Assembly: GCF_000025485.1 (NCBI RefSeq) | Contig: NC_013851.1 | Coordinates: 3,462,904-3,526,903, forward strand | Length of the DNA: 64,000 nt | Source of the DNA: Allochromatium vinosum DSM 180 | Lineage (GTDB): Bacteria > Pseudomonadota > Gammaproteobacteria > Chromatiales > Chromatiaceae | Direction of reading: 5' to 3' | Shown: positions 49,926-60,231 of the stretch, in pieces | Layout of the letters: each line of letters opens with the position of its first letter | Numbering within the stretch: the first letter of the stretch is position 1 | Made by a program: the position numbers and the translations under genes | Notes under the pieces: generated by a model | Databases searched by the model: none | The model's input: the letters and a program-made list of their open reading frames with translations, nothing else | Told to the model about the DNA's origin: nothing

Positions 49926-51707
49926 ATGAAGCCAGACATCAAAGCCATCCTGTCCGCCGCACTCGACACCCTGATCGCCGAGGGCCGGCTCACACTCACC
50001 GAGCGCCCCGAGATCCAGGTCGAACGCGCCAAGGACAGCGCACACGGCGATTTCGCCTCCAACCTGGCCATGCTGCTGGCCAAGCCCGCGCGTGCCAAGC
50101 CGCGCGATCTGGCCCAGCAACTGGTCGACGCCCTGCCGGCCTCGCCGCTGGTGGCGCGGGTGGAGATCGCCGGTCCCGGATTCATCAACTTCTTCCTCGC
50201 CGAGGACGCCTATCGCACCCTGGTGCCGCGCATCCTCGACGCCGGTCCCGACTATGGCCGTAGCCATATCGGCGCCGGTCAGCGGGTGCAGGTCGAGTTT
50301 GTCTCGGCCAATCCGACCGGCCCTCTGCATGTCGGCCACGGTCGCGGCGCGGCCTATGGCGCCGTGGTCGCCGATCTGCTCGAAGCGGTCGGCTTCGACG
50401 TGCACCGCGAGTACTACGTCAACGACGCCGGACGCCAGATGGACATCCTGGGCACCTCGGTCTGGCTGCGCTATCTGGAGCTGTGCGGTGAGGAACTGCG
50501 GTTCCCGAGCAACGGCTACAAGGGCGACTATGTGTGGGACATCGCCGCGACACTGCACCGCGAGCATGGCGATGCCTACCGGGTCGAGGCCGAGCAGGTG
50601 TTCGCGGGGCTTCCCGCCGACGCCCCGGTCGAGGGCGAGCCGCAGGATCAAACCGGCGACAAGGAGGCTCACATCGACGGTCTGATCGCGGCGGCTAAGC
50701 GGCTCTTGGGCGACAACCGCTATCGCTATGTCTTCGAGCTGGGTCTGAACACCATCCTTGACGACATCCGCGAGGATCTGGCGCAGTTCGGCGTGACCTA
50801 TCAGGAGTGGTACTCGGAGCGCTCTCTGACCGAGAGCGGCGCGGTCAACCGCGCCATCGAGCGGCTGCGCGAATCCGGGCACGTCTACGAGCAGAACGGC
50901 GCACTCTGGTTCCGCTCGACCGCTTTCGGCGACGAGAAGGATCGGGTCGTCGTGCGCGAGAACGGTCAGAGCACCTATTTCGCCTCCGACATCGCCTATC
51001 ACATGGACAAGCTCGAACGCGGCTTCGACCGGGTGATCGACATCTGGGGCGCCGACCATCACGGCTACATCCCGCGCGTCAAGGCCGCGCTCCAGGCGCT
51101 CGGGGACGACGCCGACAAGCTCGACGTGCTGCTGGTGCAGTTCGCCATCCTCTATCGCGGCGGCGAGAAGGCGCAGATGTCGACCCGCTCCGGCGAGTTC
51201 GTCACCCTGCGCGAGCTGCGCCAGGAAGTCGGACGCGACGCGGCGCGCTTCTTCTATGTCATGCGCCGCTGCGAGCAGCATATGGACTTCGACCTGGATC
51301 TGGCCAAGTCCGAGTCCTCCGACAACCCGGTCTACTATGTGCAATACGCCCATGCGCGCATCTGTGCCGTGCTGCGTCAGGCGGCCGAACGCGGACTGGC
51401 GGTCGAACCGAGTGCGGGCACGCACAACCTGGAACGCCTCACCGAGGCCCACGAGCAGGCGCTGCTGCGCACCCTCGGCCGCTATCCCGAGACCGTCGAG
51501 CAGGCCGCGCTCAAGGCCGAGCCGCACCAGATCACGCACTATCTGCGCGAGCTGGCCAATGATCTGCACACCTATTACAACGCCCATCCGTTCCTGGTCG
51601 ACGACAGCGCACTGCGCGATGCCCGGATCAAGCTGATCCTGGCCACGCGCCAGGTGCTGCGCAACGGGCTGGGGCTGATCGGCGTTTCGGCGCCGGAGAC
51701 TATGTGA
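49926..51707 (+). CDS. argS: arginyl-tRNA synthetase
   Basis: Class I aminoacyl-tRNA synthetase (593 aa) that charges tRNA-Arg. The HIGH-type motif is [13 protein letters not shown] near residue 128. The KMSKS region is the MSTRSG form seen in many ArgRS proteins, and the C-terminal DALR domain includes [15 protein letters not shown]. The ATG at 49926 begins the family N-terminus ([12 protein letters not shown]); longer frames upstream are non-family. The 234 bases before it hold no visible gene. A SPOR-domain gene follows one base after the stop, the classical argS-ftsN-like arrangement. Confidence 0.97.
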   Translation: MKPDIKAILSAALDTLIAEGRLTLTERPEIQVERAKDSAHGDFASNLAMLLAKPARAKPRDLAQQLVDALPASPLVARVEIAGPGFINFFLAEDAYRTLVPRILDAGPDYGRSHIGAGQRVQVEFVSANPTGPLHVGHGRGAAYGAVVADLLEAVGFDVHREYYVNDAGRQMDILGTSVWLRYLELCGEELRFPSNGYKGDYVWDIAATLHREHGDAYRVEAEQVFAGLPADAPVEGEPQDQTGDKEAHIDGLIAAAKRLLGDNRYRYVFELGLNTILDDIREDLAQFGVTYQEWYSERSLTESGAVNRAIERLRESGHVYEQNGALWFRSTAFGDEKDRVVVRENGQSTYFASDIAYHMDKLERGFDRVIDIWGADHHGYIPRVKAALQALGDDADKLDVLLVQFAILYRGGEKAQMSTRSGEFVTLRELRQEVGRDAARFFYVMRRCEQHMDFDLDLAKSESSDNPVYYVQYAHARICAVLRQAAERGLAVEPSAGTHNLERLTEAHEQALLRTLGRYPETVEQAALKAEPHQITHYLRELANDLHTYYNAHPFLVDDSALRDARIKLILATRQVLRNGLGLIGVSAPETM

Positions 51708-51708
51708 G

Positions 51709-52353
51709 ATGGCCAAGGACTATTATCGCGGCAAGCCCGCGCCGCCCTCCCCGCCCTCGACGCCCCCTATCCGGCGCAAGCCCAGTCGTTCATGTATCGG
51801 CTGGATGGTCGGCGGCGTGGCGCTGGGCGTGGTCGGCTCCCAGGTGCTGGCGCCCAAGGAGGGATCGCCCGAGGATTCGGGCGGTGTGGCGCGGGCCGGT
51901 CAGTCCGTGCCCAAGCCGACCTTCACCTACGAGAAGATCCTGAGCGAAGCCGAAGTCGACATCAGCAAAGGGCCGCCGCTACCGCCGCCGGCGCCACGCC
52001 CACAGCCGCAGACGGAACCTCCGCGTGCCGACATCGAGTCCGCTCCCCCGTCCGAACCGGCTCCGGCTTCCGAGCCTTTGGCGTCAGACCCGCTTCCGCC
52101 CCCGAACGAGCCGGGCCGTGGAACCTATGTGGTGCAGGTCGCCTCCTTCAGCCGTCCGGCGGACGCCGAACGGCTCAGGGAACGCCTCGCTCAGATCGGC
52201 CTGTCGACCAGCATCCAGACGGCTACCCTCCAGAATGGCAAGACGGCCTATCGGGTGCGAACCGGCGGCTATGCCAGCCGTTCGGAGGCCGAGCAGGTGC
52301 GTGCGCTGCTCAAGCGCCATGGTCAGGACGGTATGACGATCCCGATCAAGTGA
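51709..52353 (+). CDS. SPOR domain protein, FtsN-like
   Basis: A single-pass membrane protein of 214 residues: a short basic cytoplasmic tail rich in Pro, one helix at about 30-48 (CIGWMVGGVALGVVGSQVLA), a long Pro/Glu/Ala-rich periplasmic linker and a C-terminal SPOR domain from GTYVVQVASFSRPADAERL to the end. SPOR domains bind denuded septal peptidoglycan, so a role in cell division is likely; the position after argS matches FtsN loci. Its stop overlaps the convergent permease gene by eight bases. Confidence 0.88.
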   Translation: MAKDYYRGKPAPPSPPSTPPIRRKPSRSCIGWMVGGVALGVVGSQVLAPKEGSPEDSGGVARAGQSVPKPTFTYEKILSEAEVDISKGPPLPPPAPRPQPQTEPPRADIESAPPSEPAPASEPLASDPLPPPNEPGRGTYVVQVASFSRPADAERLRERLAQIGLSTSIQTATLQNGKTAYRVRTGGYASRSEAEQVRALLKRHGQDGMTIPIK

Positions 52354-53659
52354 GGTTCGAGCGCCGCGCCAGACGATAGGCCAGCCAGCCGGCTCCGACG
52401 GTCGCGGCGCCGACGGCGACCACGAGCGGGCGCTCATGGATGGCGTGCAGCACCATCCAGCCCATGAGCGCCAGGAAACCCAGGGTCGTGAAGGGATGGC
52501 CCCAGGTCCGATAGGGGCGGATCAGATCCGGCTCGCGCGCCCGCAGCACGAAGACGCCCGCGACCGTGAGTGCGGCGAACACCGAGAGCGTGAAGCCGGC
52601 ATAGCTGATCAGGGTCTCGAAACTCGCCGTGACCAGCATCAGGATCGCCAGCCCCGACTGGAGCCAGATCGCGATCGACGGCCCCCCGCCATCGACACGA
52701 CGCGCGAGCCAGGCCATGGCCCGATAGTCGCGCCCCATGGCTTCGTAGATGCGTGGTCCGGTCATGACCAGGGCGCCCACGGTCGAGACCAGCCCCAGGG
52801 CGATCAGCCCGCTCAGCAGACGTCCGCCCGACTCACCGAAGATATGGCTAGCGGCCACATGGCCGACCCGCTCATTGGCCGCCGCCAGTTCATCGGGCGG
52901 CGCCGCGCCGAGAAAGACCGCATTCAGGCCCAGATAGAGCAGTGTGACCGTCAGCGTCCCCAGCATCAGCGCGATCGGTAGCCGGCGTCCCGGATCGCGC
53001 ACCTCGCCCGCGACATAGGCCGCCGCGTTCCAGCCGGTGTAGGCATAGGAGATATAGATCAGGCCGACGGCAAAGGCCGGCGACAGCACGGCCTCCAGCA
53101 TGGGCGGGGCATCCTGCCCGGCGAGCCGTTCGGGCCGGATGGCGAACAGGCCGCCCAGGATGAACAGCAGGATCAGCAGCAGCTTGAGCCATGTGAACAG
53201 ATCCTGGACACGGCTGCCGGCCGAGAGCCGGACCGAGTGCAGGATCGAGGCGCCGACCACCAGTACCAGTCCGGAGACGACCGGCGGAAGGCGATCGGAG
53301 CCGAGCGCCATATTGAGATATTCGCCGAACGCGATCGCGCTCGCGGCGATCGGCGCGGCAAAGCCCACCACCAGCGACACGAACCCGGCGATGAAACCCA
53401 GGGCCGGATGATAGATGCGCCCGAGCAGCCGATATTCCCCGCCATTGTGCGGCAGGGCCGCAACCAGCTCGGCATAGGCCAGCGAGCCGCAGGCCGCCGC
53501 CAGCCCGCCGAGCAGCCAGGCCATCAGCACCGCCGGCTGCGACCCCAGATCACGCATCAGAAAGCCCGTGGTCGTGAACACCCCGGTACCGATCATGGTG
53601 GCGATCACGAGCAGGATCGCGGTTCGCAGTCCGAAATGTTGGGTGAGGGCGTTTGGCAT
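52346..53659 (-). CDS. APC-superfamily amino acid permease
   Basis: A 437-residue transporter with about 12 helices. The first helix has the ATMIGTGVFTTTG substrate-binding loop typical of APC/LAT-type carriers, then GSLAYAELVAALPHNGGEYRLL and the YAYTGWNAAAYVAGEVRDPGR segment. The start at 53659 places the conserved first helix correctly. Substrate not predictable. It is convergent with the SPOR gene and divergent from feoA across 183 bases. Confidence 0.9.
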   Translation of the reverse strand: MPNALTQHFGLRTAILLVIATMIGTGVFTTTGFLMRDLGSQPAVLMAWLLGGLAAACGSLAYAELVAALPHNGGEYRLLGRIYHPALGFIAGFVSLVVGFAAPIAASAIAFGEYLNMALGSDRLPPVVSGLVLVVGASILHSVRLSAGSRVQDLFTWLKLLLILLFILGGLFAIRPERLAGQDAPPMLEAVLSPAFAVGLIYISYAYTGWNAAAYVAGEVRDPGRRLPIALMLGTLTVTLLYLGLNAVFLGAAPPDELAAANERVGHVAASHIFGESGGRLLSGLIALGLVSTVGALVMTGPRIYEAMGRDYRAMAWLARRVDGGGPSIAIWLQSGLAILMLVTASFETLISYAGFTLSVFAALTVAGVFVLRAREPDLIRPYRTWGHPFTTLGFLALMGWMVLHAIHERPLVVAVGAATVGAGWLAYRLARRSNLT

Positions 53660-53842
53660 GGGAAGCGCGTCGAAGGTGGGTTCAGGGGGGCGATGATTTG
53701 AACCGTAAAGACGCGCCTGATGCAAAGAATTTCACCAACACGCTCGGTACTCGGTTCGCCGGGCCTGCGCGATCCATTGGGTTCGGGTTATGCTTTGGTC
53801 TCATTCAACGCCGCGCCCGATCGTTCCGAGCCGTACCGACCC

Positions 53843-54133
53843 ATGTCCCAGACCTCAGATCCGCTCCGTCTCACCGATCTTCCAGACGACACCCCGGCGC
53901 GACTCGCCGAGATCCTGGGTGGGCGCCAGCTCACGCGCCGCCTGCTGGCGCTGGGGCTGCGTCAGGGCAGTCCGCTGTGTATCGTCCAGCGGCGCGGCAA
54001 GGGACTGGTGCTCGCCAGCGGTGAACTGCGGATCGCCATCGGTACCGGGATCGCCGAGAAACTCTGGGTGATACCCGAGAGCGATCAGGCCGCGTTCGCA
54101 ATGCAAGAGCGATCGGGAGACGAGGCGGCATGA
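53843..54133 (+). CDS. feoA: ferrous iron transport protein FeoA
   Basis: A 96-residue SH3-like protein that assists FeoB. The [19 protein letters not shown] start, the [14 protein letters not shown] segment and the [16 protein letters not shown] end match the family. The ATG at 53843 is preferred to a longer frame because the FeoA fold begins there. It overlaps feoB by four bases. No clear Fur or FNR box was found in the upstream interval. Confidence 0.92.
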   Translation: MSQTSDPLRLTDLPDDTPARLAEILGGRQLTRRLLALGLRQGSPLCIVQRRGKGLVLASGELRIAIGTGIAEKLWVIPESDQAAFAMQERSGDEAA

Positions 54134-56475
54134 ACGGAACCGATCGCGACACCGCCTCCAGCGTCGTCAGGCTACGTCCGCCGTTGACGTTCGCCCTGGC
54201 CGGAAACCCCAACTGCGGCAAGTCGGCCCTCTTCAACGCCCTGACCGGTATCCGCCAGACCACGGGCAACTGGCCGGGCGTGACGGTCGAGCGCAAGGAA
54301 GGCTCACTGGAACTCGATGGACGCAAGGTGCGGGTGATCGACCTGCCCGGGATCTACTCGCTCGACGCCAGCTCGCTCGACGAGATGGTCACGCGCGACT
54401 ATCTGCTCGGGCGCGAGGCCGATCTCATCGTCAACGTGCTCGATGCCAGCAATCTGGAGCGTCATCTCTATCTGACCGTGCAGTTGCTGGAGATGGGCGT
54501 GCCCGTCCTGATCGCGCTCAACATGATGGACATCGCGCGCAAGCGCGGCATCCAGATCGACACCGGGGCGCTGAGCGAGGCGCTCGGCTGTCCGGTCGTG
54601 CCGCTGGTGGCGGTCAGCAAAGAGGGTCTGACCGAGTTGCAGGCGCGACTGCTGGCGGTGGCCGAGGGGCGCGAGCCGGCCGGTATGGCGCTCACGCATG
54701 GCGAATGCGTCGAGGCCGCGGTGCTGGAGCTGCTGCCCCGGCTCGAGGGCGCGGGGGACGGCGACACAGACACCGGGCACGCCAACGCGCGCTGGCTGGC
54801 GCTCAAGCTCCTGGAGTCAGACCCCATCGCCGAACACGCCGTCGGTCCCGAGACCCTGGGACTCGCCGAGTCACTGCGCCAGCAGATCGCTGAGCGCACG
54901 GGCGAGGATGCCGACCTGCACATCGCCGACACCCGCTTCGGTCATGCCCATGCACTCGCCCGGCGCGTGGTGCGCGAGGAGCGGCGCGTCGAGCGCACGG
55001 TCTCGGATCGCATCGATCAGGTGGTGCTCAGCCGGGTGTTCGGCATTCCGCTGTTCCTGCTGATGATCTATCTGATGTTCATGTTCACCATGAACATCGG
55101 CGGGGCCTTCATCGACTTCTTCGATCAGCTTGGGCAGGCGCTGTTCGTCGACGGACTCGGTGAACTGCTGGGCCGTGTCGGCGCGCCCGACTGGCTGACC
55201 CTGGTGCTGGCTACGGGCATCGGCGGCGGTCTCCAGGTGGTCGGCACCTTCATCCCCGTCATCGCCAGTCTCTATATCGTGCTCTCGATCCTGGAGGATT
55301 CGGGCTACATGGCGCGCGCGGCCTTCGTCATGGATCGCTTCATGCGCTCGATCGGGCTGCCGGGCAAGGCATTCGTGCCGCTGATCGTGGGTTTCGGCTG
55401 CAACGTGCCGGCTGTGATGGCCACGCGCACCCTGGAGAGCGAGCGCGAGCGCAAGCTGACCATCCTGATGAATCCCTTCATGTCCTGCGGGGCGCGACTG
55501 CCTGTCTATGCGCTGTTTGCCGCCGCTTTCTTTCCACACTCGGGGCAGAATCTGGTGTTCGTGCTCTATCTGACCGGGATTGCGGTGGCCATCCTCTCGG
55601 GGCTGGCGATGAAGCATACGCTGCTCAAGGGCGACAGCTCAGGGTTGTTGATGGAACTGCCGCCCTATCATCTGCCGACCGTCAAGGGCGTGATGCTGCG
55701 CACCTGGGACCGGGTGAAGCTCTTTCTGCGCGAGGCCGGCCGGGTGATCGTGCTCATGGTGCTGGCGCTCAACCTGCTGGCGACCATCGGCAGTGACGGC
55801 CGTCTGGGCAACTCGGACAGCGAGCATTCGATCCTGGCCGAGGTCAGCCGGGCTGCTACGCCGCTGTTTGCGCCCATGGGGATTCGCGAGGACAACTGGC
55901 CGGCGGTGCTCGGCATCTTCTCCGGTGTGCTGGCCAAGGAAGTGATCGTCGGCACGCTCGACTCGCTCTATGGGCGACTGGCCGCCGAGTCGCATCCGAT
56001 CGAGGAACCCGAACCCTTCGATCTGTGGCGCGCGCTGGGCGCGGCGGCCGGCTCGATCGGCGAGAATCTCGGCCGGCTCGGCGAGCGTCTGCTCGACCCG
56101 CTCGGACTCGACATCGGCGAAGCCAGCGACCGCGAGACGGCCGCCGCCGAGCAGGGTGTGCAGACCGGCACCTTCGGTGCCATGGCCGAGCGCTTCGACG
56201 GTCAGGCCGGGGCGTTTGCCTATCTGCTGTTCGTGCTGCTCTATTTCCCCTGTGTGGCCACCATCGGGGCCATCGTGCGCGAATCAGGGGCGGCCTGGGC
56301 GACCTTCGTCGGATTCTGGACCACGGGTATCGCCTTCCTGACCGCGACCATCTTCTATCAGGCCGCGACCTTCGAGCGCGATCCGCTCACGGCCGGGCTC
56401 TGGATCGGCGGCGGGCCGGCGCTTTTCATCGCCGTGCTGATCGGCTTGCGGCTGTGGGCGGCGCGAGCGCCATGA
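54130..56475 (+). CDS. feoB: ferrous iron transporter FeoB
   Basis: Fe2+ transporter of the inner membrane (781 aa). The cytosolic G domain shows G1 [17 protein letters not shown] near residue 22, G3 DLPGIYSL and G4 NMMD. Polytopic membrane gates follow with [20 protein letters not shown] and [12 protein letters not shown], which carry the conserved cysteines. The gene is complete and coupled to feoA; no feoC follows. It ends three bases before the convergent HDOD gene. Confidence 0.96.
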   Translation: MNGTDRDTASSVVRLRPPLTFALAGNPNCGKSALFNALTGIRQTTGNWPGVTVERKEGSLELDGRKVRVIDLPGIYSLDASSLDEMVTRDYLLGREADLIVNVLDASNLERHLYLTVQLLEMGVPVLIALNMMDIARKRGIQIDTGALSEALGCPVVPLVAVSKEGLTELQARLLAVAEGREPAGMALTHGECVEAAVLELLPRLEGAGDGDTDTGHANARWLALKLLESDPIAEHAVGPETLGLAESLRQQIAERTGEDADLHIADTRFGHAHALARRVVREERRVERTVSDRIDQVVLSRVFGIPLFLLMIYLMFMFTMNIGGAFIDFFDQLGQALFVDGLGELLGRVGAPDWLTLVLATGIGGGLQVVGTFIPVIASLYIVLSILEDSGYMARAAFVMDRFMRSIGLPGKAFVPLIVGFGCNVPAVMATRTLESERERKLTILMNPFMSCGARLPVYALFAAAFFPHSGQNLVFVLYLTGIAVAILSGLAMKHTLLKGDSSGLLMELPPYHLPTVKGVMLRTWDRVKLFLREAGRVIVLMVLALNLLATIGSDGRLGNSDSEHSILAEVSRAATPLFAPMGIREDNWPAVLGIFSGVLAKEVIVGTLDSLYGRLAAESHPIEEPEPFDLWRALGAAAGSIGENLGRLGERLLDPLGLDIGEASDRETAAAEQGVQTGTFGAMAERFDGQAGAFAYLLFVLLYFPCVATIGAIVRESGAAWATFVGFWTTGIAFLTATIFYQAATFERDPLTAGLWIGGGPALFIAVLIGLRLWAARAP

Positions 56476-56478
56476 CGT

Positions 56479-57420
56479 CTAGGCCGACAGCAGCAGGCTG
56501 CTCTCGGTCATCACGTCCTCCATCAAGACCTCCAGCTCGGCCAGCTTGATGTCCTTGAGACCCAGCACCTGGGCCTCGGGTGTGGCCGCGAGTTCGATCT
56601 CGGGATCTGCGGCCTGACCCACGCCGAGCTTGCGGCAGAGGATATCCATCAGGCGGATAATGATCAGCAGCGGATCGCTCTCGTCGAAGCGACCGGCATG
56701 ATGATCACGGGCGATCCGCGCATAGACCTCCGGCAGTTGCCACTTGACCATCAGCCGATACCCGATATCAGTGTGCAGGGTGTCCAGGATCTCGTTCAAC
56801 AGGGAGTCGGTGAGCGCCAGGGTGAGGGTTTGATCCTTGCTCAGCTTCTCGAGCATCTTGAGCAGCGAGAGCTCACCGATATCGTGCAGCAGGCCGGCCA
56901 GGAACGCCTCCTCGGCACGATCGTCATAGCCGGTCTCGCAGGCCAGCCAGCGCCCGCCGTTGGCGCAGACGAAGGCGCGGCTCCAGAGCGCCGTCATGTA
57001 GGGGGCGATCGAGTCCACCTTGCTGGTATGGGCCAGCAGTTGTGATGTCACCATCGCCAGATTGACCACACGCTCCATTCCCAGGCGCACGAGCGCCGCG
57101 CTGACGGTATCGATCCGTTTCAGACCGCCGTAGAACGACGAGTTGGCCAGCCGCAGCAAGTGGCTGGCGAGCGACTGATCCTTCATGATCAGATCGGCGA
57201 TGTCTTTCATGGACATCGTGCTTTCGGTCTGCAACGTCTTGCGCAATTCGAGTGCGACCGGATTGAAGACCGGCAACTTGAGACCGCCCGAGACGAACTG
57301 TTCCTCGATCAACTCTTTGATCGATTTGTATTGGCTGGGTGCAGGGCTGTCGATGGATTGGGCAGGCACGCTGGATGTCTCGCAAATCGTGTGTGATGTC
57401 GGGCTGGACGAACAGCTCAC
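56479..57420 (-). CDS. HDOD domain protein
   Basis: A 313-residue protein with an HDOD domain (about residues 45-260): LPVFNPVALELRKTLQ, IMKDQSLASHLLRLANSSFYGG and FLAGLLHDIGELSLL are typical. HDOD proteins are non-catalytic relatives of HD phosphohydrolases used in signalling, chemotaxis and motility control. It is immediately downstream (10 bases) of the PilB/MshE-like gene on the same strand, so a role connected to pilus or secretion-ATPase regulation is plausible. The first 30 residues are polar and unstructured. Confidence 0.87.
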   Translation of the reverse strand: MSCSSSPTSHTICETSSVPAQSIDSPAPSQYKSIKELIEEQFVSGGLKLPVFNPVALELRKTLQTESTMSMKDIADLIMKDQSLASHLLRLANSSFYGGLKRIDTVSAALVRLGMERVVNLAMVTSQLLAHTSKVDSIAPYMTALWSRAFVCANGGRWLACETGYDDRAEEAFLAGLLHDIGELSLLKMLEKLSKDQTLTLALTDSLLNEILDTLHTDIGYRLMVKWQLPEVYARIARDHHAGRFDESDPLLIIIRLMDILCRKLGVGQAADPEIELAATPEAQVLGLKDIKLAELEVLMEDVMTESSLLLSA

Positions 57421-57430
57421 GAGGCCGGAC

Positions 57431-59365
57431 TCAGGATTTCGGTGTCTCGCCGGCCAGACGCCAGATATCCCGCAATGGACGCGGACGGCTCAGGCGAGGC
57501 AGATGACGCAGTACCTCGTGCAGACTGGTCATCCCCAGGGCCGCTTTGCTCAAGCCATCTTCCAGCAGCGTGATGAGACCCGAACTCTCGATGCTCACCC
57601 GCCGGATCTCGGCGGAGGTGCGCTTGTTCAAGATCGCATCCTTGACCATCTCGTTCAACACCAGCAGCTCGAAGACACCGATCCGTCCCGAATACCCCGT
57701 ATAGTGACAGGCCGGGCAGCCACGTCCCTGGCGGAATCCGGCACCGACCAGGTCGGTCTGAGTGCAGCCGAGCCGGTGCAGATCATGGGCGGTCGGGCGA
57801 GAGGGTTCGGCGCACTGTGTGCAGACCTGGCGCAACAGACGCTGGGCCAGCACGGACACCACGGTCGAGGAGATCAGAAAGGTCTCGATCTGCATGTTCA
57901 TCAACCGCAGCAAGCCGCCAATGCTGTCTTCCGTATGGAAGGTCGTCAGAACCTTGTGACCGGTCAGGGCCGCCTGGATGGCCGATTCGGCCGAGTGCTG
58001 GTCGCGGATCTCGCCGAGGACGATGATGTCCGGGTCCTGGCGGACCATGTGGCGCAGGGTTTCCTCGAACGTGAGGTTGATCTTGGGGTTGAGATTGCAC
58101 TGAGCGATACCGTCGATGATGTACTCGACCGGATCTTCGGCGGTGGTGATGCTGCGCTCCATATCGTTGAGATAGTTGATGCAGCCGTAGAGTGTCGTGG
58201 TCTTGCCGGACCCCGTGGGGCCGGTGATCAGGATGACCCCGCTCGGGATCTCCAGGGCATCCTCGATGAAACGTTCGAGTACGCGCGGCGAGAGGCCGAC
58301 CTCCTTGATATCGAGCAGCTCGGCCTTGCGGCTGAGCAGGCGCAGCACGATCTTTTCGCCGAAGATGGTGGCATAGAAGGAGGCGCGCACATCGGTTTTC
58401 AGACCCGTTTGTGCATCCACGAAGCGAAAGCCGCCGCCTTGATGGCGCCGCTTCTCGGTGATGTCGGCCTGGCACAGAACCTTGAGCCGACTGCTGATGG
58501 CGGGTGCCATGGCGAGGTCGAACTCCTTGCGCAGCATGAGGATGCCGTCCTGGCGCATACGCACACGGACCTGCTGGCGCATCGGTTCGATATGAATGTC
58601 GCTGGCACCGAGCGTCAGGGCATCGACGATCAGGCCATCGATGATACTCGCCGCGCTGGCTTCGTCGATCTCTGCCGCTCCTTGAGCGACGTTCTGACGA
58701 CCTTCCTCGTAGTTCTTGATGGCCTCCTCAATGGCGCGTCGGGTGCTGATCGCCGCGACTACCGTGCCGAAGGTTCCTTCTGCGGCCTGCCGGGCGGCGG
58801 TGTCGAGTGGATTGAGAAAGGCGACGATGGTGCCTTCGTCGTCGCGGCGAATGGGGACGGCCTGAAAACGCCGGCACCAGTTGGGATTGACCTGGAACAG
58901 GAGTTCGCGCTCGATCGTGGCGAAACTGGGTTCCTCGTGGAGGAACCCGAGTTGATCGGCCAGGACCTCGATGAGCTGATATTCCTGGATCAGGCGTTTT
59001 TCGAGCAGGATCTCGCCCAGTCGCTTGCCCTGGAAGTCGGGTTCTTTCTGGGCCGAGAGGGCGGCGCGCAGCTCCAGGGGCCGGATATAACCCAGTTCGA
59101 CCAACAGATGTCCCAGCGGCACGACCTGACGATGTTCACGCAGCGCCTGACTGAGCTGCCGGGTGTCCAGGTAGCCCAGTTCCTGCAGCACCTTGGTCAG
59201 CGAATGGGCGTTGCGAAGCTTGCCATGCACGCGGCGCGCATAGGTCAGCTGCTCTGCCGTGATGAGACCGCTGTCCAGCAAAATGTCGGCGATATGGTGA
59301 CGGGCATCCCGTGGTTGACGGGATGGCTCGCCGGATGGCATCTTCTCGACGGTTGGGGTATTCAT
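57431..59365 (-). CDS. GspE/PilB-family secretion ATPase with MshEN-like N-terminal repeats
   Basis: AAA-type secretion ATPase (644 aa) powering a type IV pilus or type II-like machine. The N-terminus has three tandem MshEN/T2SSE_N-like units (IADILLDSGLITAEQL, LGHLLVELGYIRPLEL, LGEILLEKRLIQEYQL), then the ATPase core with Walker A GPTGSGKTTTLYG, the Asp box and Walker B DPDIIVLGEIRDQHSAE. The tetracysteine zinc site follows (CTQC ... CPACHYTGYSGR). MshEN repeats bind c-di-GMP in MshE; binding here is inference. No pilin or PilC gene is adjacent. The start at 59365 was chosen over one 39 bases upstream, which adds Pro/Gly residues only. Confidence 0.9.
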   Translation of the reverse strand: MNTPTVEKMPSGEPSRQPRDARHHIADILLDSGLITAEQLTYARRVHGKLRNAHSLTKVLQELGYLDTRQLSQALREHRQVVPLGHLLVELGYIRPLELRAALSAQKEPDFQGKRLGEILLEKRLIQEYQLIEVLADQLGFLHEEPSFATIERELLFQVNPNWCRRFQAVPIRRDDEGTIVAFLNPLDTAARQAAEGTFGTVVAAISTRRAIEEAIKNYEEGRQNVAQGAAEIDEASAASIIDGLIVDALTLGASDIHIEPMRQQVRVRMRQDGILMLRKEFDLAMAPAISSRLKVLCQADITEKRRHQGGGFRFVDAQTGLKTDVRASFYATIFGEKIVLRLLSRKAELLDIKEVGLSPRVLERFIEDALEIPSGVILITGPTGSGKTTTLYGCINYLNDMERSITTAEDPVEYIIDGIAQCNLNPKINLTFEETLRHMVRQDPDIIVLGEIRDQHSAESAIQAALTGHKVLTTFHTEDSIGGLLRLMNMQIETFLISSTVVSVLAQRLLRQVCTQCAEPSRPTAHDLHRLGCTQTDLVGAGFRQGRGCPACHYTGYSGRIGVFELLVLNEMVKDAILNKRTSAEIRRVSIESSGLITLLEDGLSKAALGMTSLHEVLRHLPRLSRPRPLRDIWRLAGETPKS

Positions 59366-59523
59366 CGGCTTTGCGGGCTGGCCTCCCGGACCTGGCCTTG
59401 GCAAGAGGCCAGATGATACCGCGAACGGATGTCGCCGGTAGCGCTCAACCCGTCCAGACCTCGTCGCCTATCCATTGCTCATGCGCTATAAAGGGCGCGA
59501 AACCATCCTCTGGACTCATCACC

Positions 59524-60231
59524 ATGCTGCTCTCCTGGCCGACCTGGGCGATCCACCTGTTCACCGTCACCGAATGGGCTGTGGCGATGGGGCTGTTATG
59601 GCGGTATGGAGGGCTGATCCAGCGTCGCGAGCTTCAGGTGTTCGCTGTCTGCATGGGGCCGCATCTGATGTCGGGGCTGCTGATTCTGGGGTTTCATCTC
59701 AGAGGCGACACGATGCATGGACTGCTGGATGTCTCGCGGCTGACGAGCTTTGGCGGGAGTCTGCTGCTGTTGGCGGCGACCCTGGCGATGGTGCCGATGC
59801 TGGGGCGTTGGCGATCCTGGGTCTGGCTGATCGTGCCGCTGGGGTTGGTTTGGGCTGTATGGACACACTGGCCACTGCTCGGTGAACACAGCGCGGCTGT
59901 GTTGCGCGCCGCCAATGTGGCCTATCTGTCGTTTCTGCTGGGTTTACTCTGGGTCTATCGCACCGATCGCGTGCTGTTCTCACCGCTGACGATCGGTGGC
60001 TTCTGGTTCTTGCTGGTCTTTGTCGCCGTCACCATCTTCACGACTCGAATCGCCATGGTCGAGTGGGGCCTGCCGAGTCTGTCGCATGCTGACGTCCTGC
60101 ATGGTCTGAGCGAAAGCCTGCTGTCGATCGCCAATCTGCTCGTGGCGTTAGGCGTCTATCGTCAGATCGAAGCTCGGCGGAAGCCGGGGTTATTTTCCAA
60201 TGCAAAAACTGGAGAAGATCCGTCCCAGTAG
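59524..60231 (+). CDS. DUF2499-type integral membrane protein
   Basis: A 235-residue protein with six or seven helices. It begins LSWPTWAIHLFTVTEWAVAMGLLWRYG, whose pattern of Pro-Thr-Trp, His and Glu-Trp is that of DUF2499 proteins known from cyanobacteria and phototrophs, and the second half resembles DUF3593. Function unknown; presence in a probable phototroph fits. The ATG at 59524 is used because the membrane part starts at once. Its 3' end overlaps the convergent mnmE gene by 42 bases, so the polar last 14 residues may be dispensable. Confidence 0.75.
   Translation: MLLSWPTWAIHLFTVTEWAVAMGLLWRYGGLIQRRELQVFAVCMGPHLMSGLLILGFHLRGDTMHGLLDVSRLTSFGGSLLLLAATLAMVPMLGRWRSWVWLIVPLGLVWAVWTHWPLLGEHSAAVLRAANVAYLSFLLGLLWVYRTDRVLFSPLTIGGFWFLLVFVAVTIFTTRIAMVEWGLPSLSHADVLHGLSESLLSIANLLVALGVYRQIEARRKPGLFSNAKTGEDPSQ

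Noticed and set aside
53660..53842. Fur or FNR box before feoA
   Set aside because: No sequence close to the Fur palindrome or a TTGAT-N4-ATCAA site was seen.
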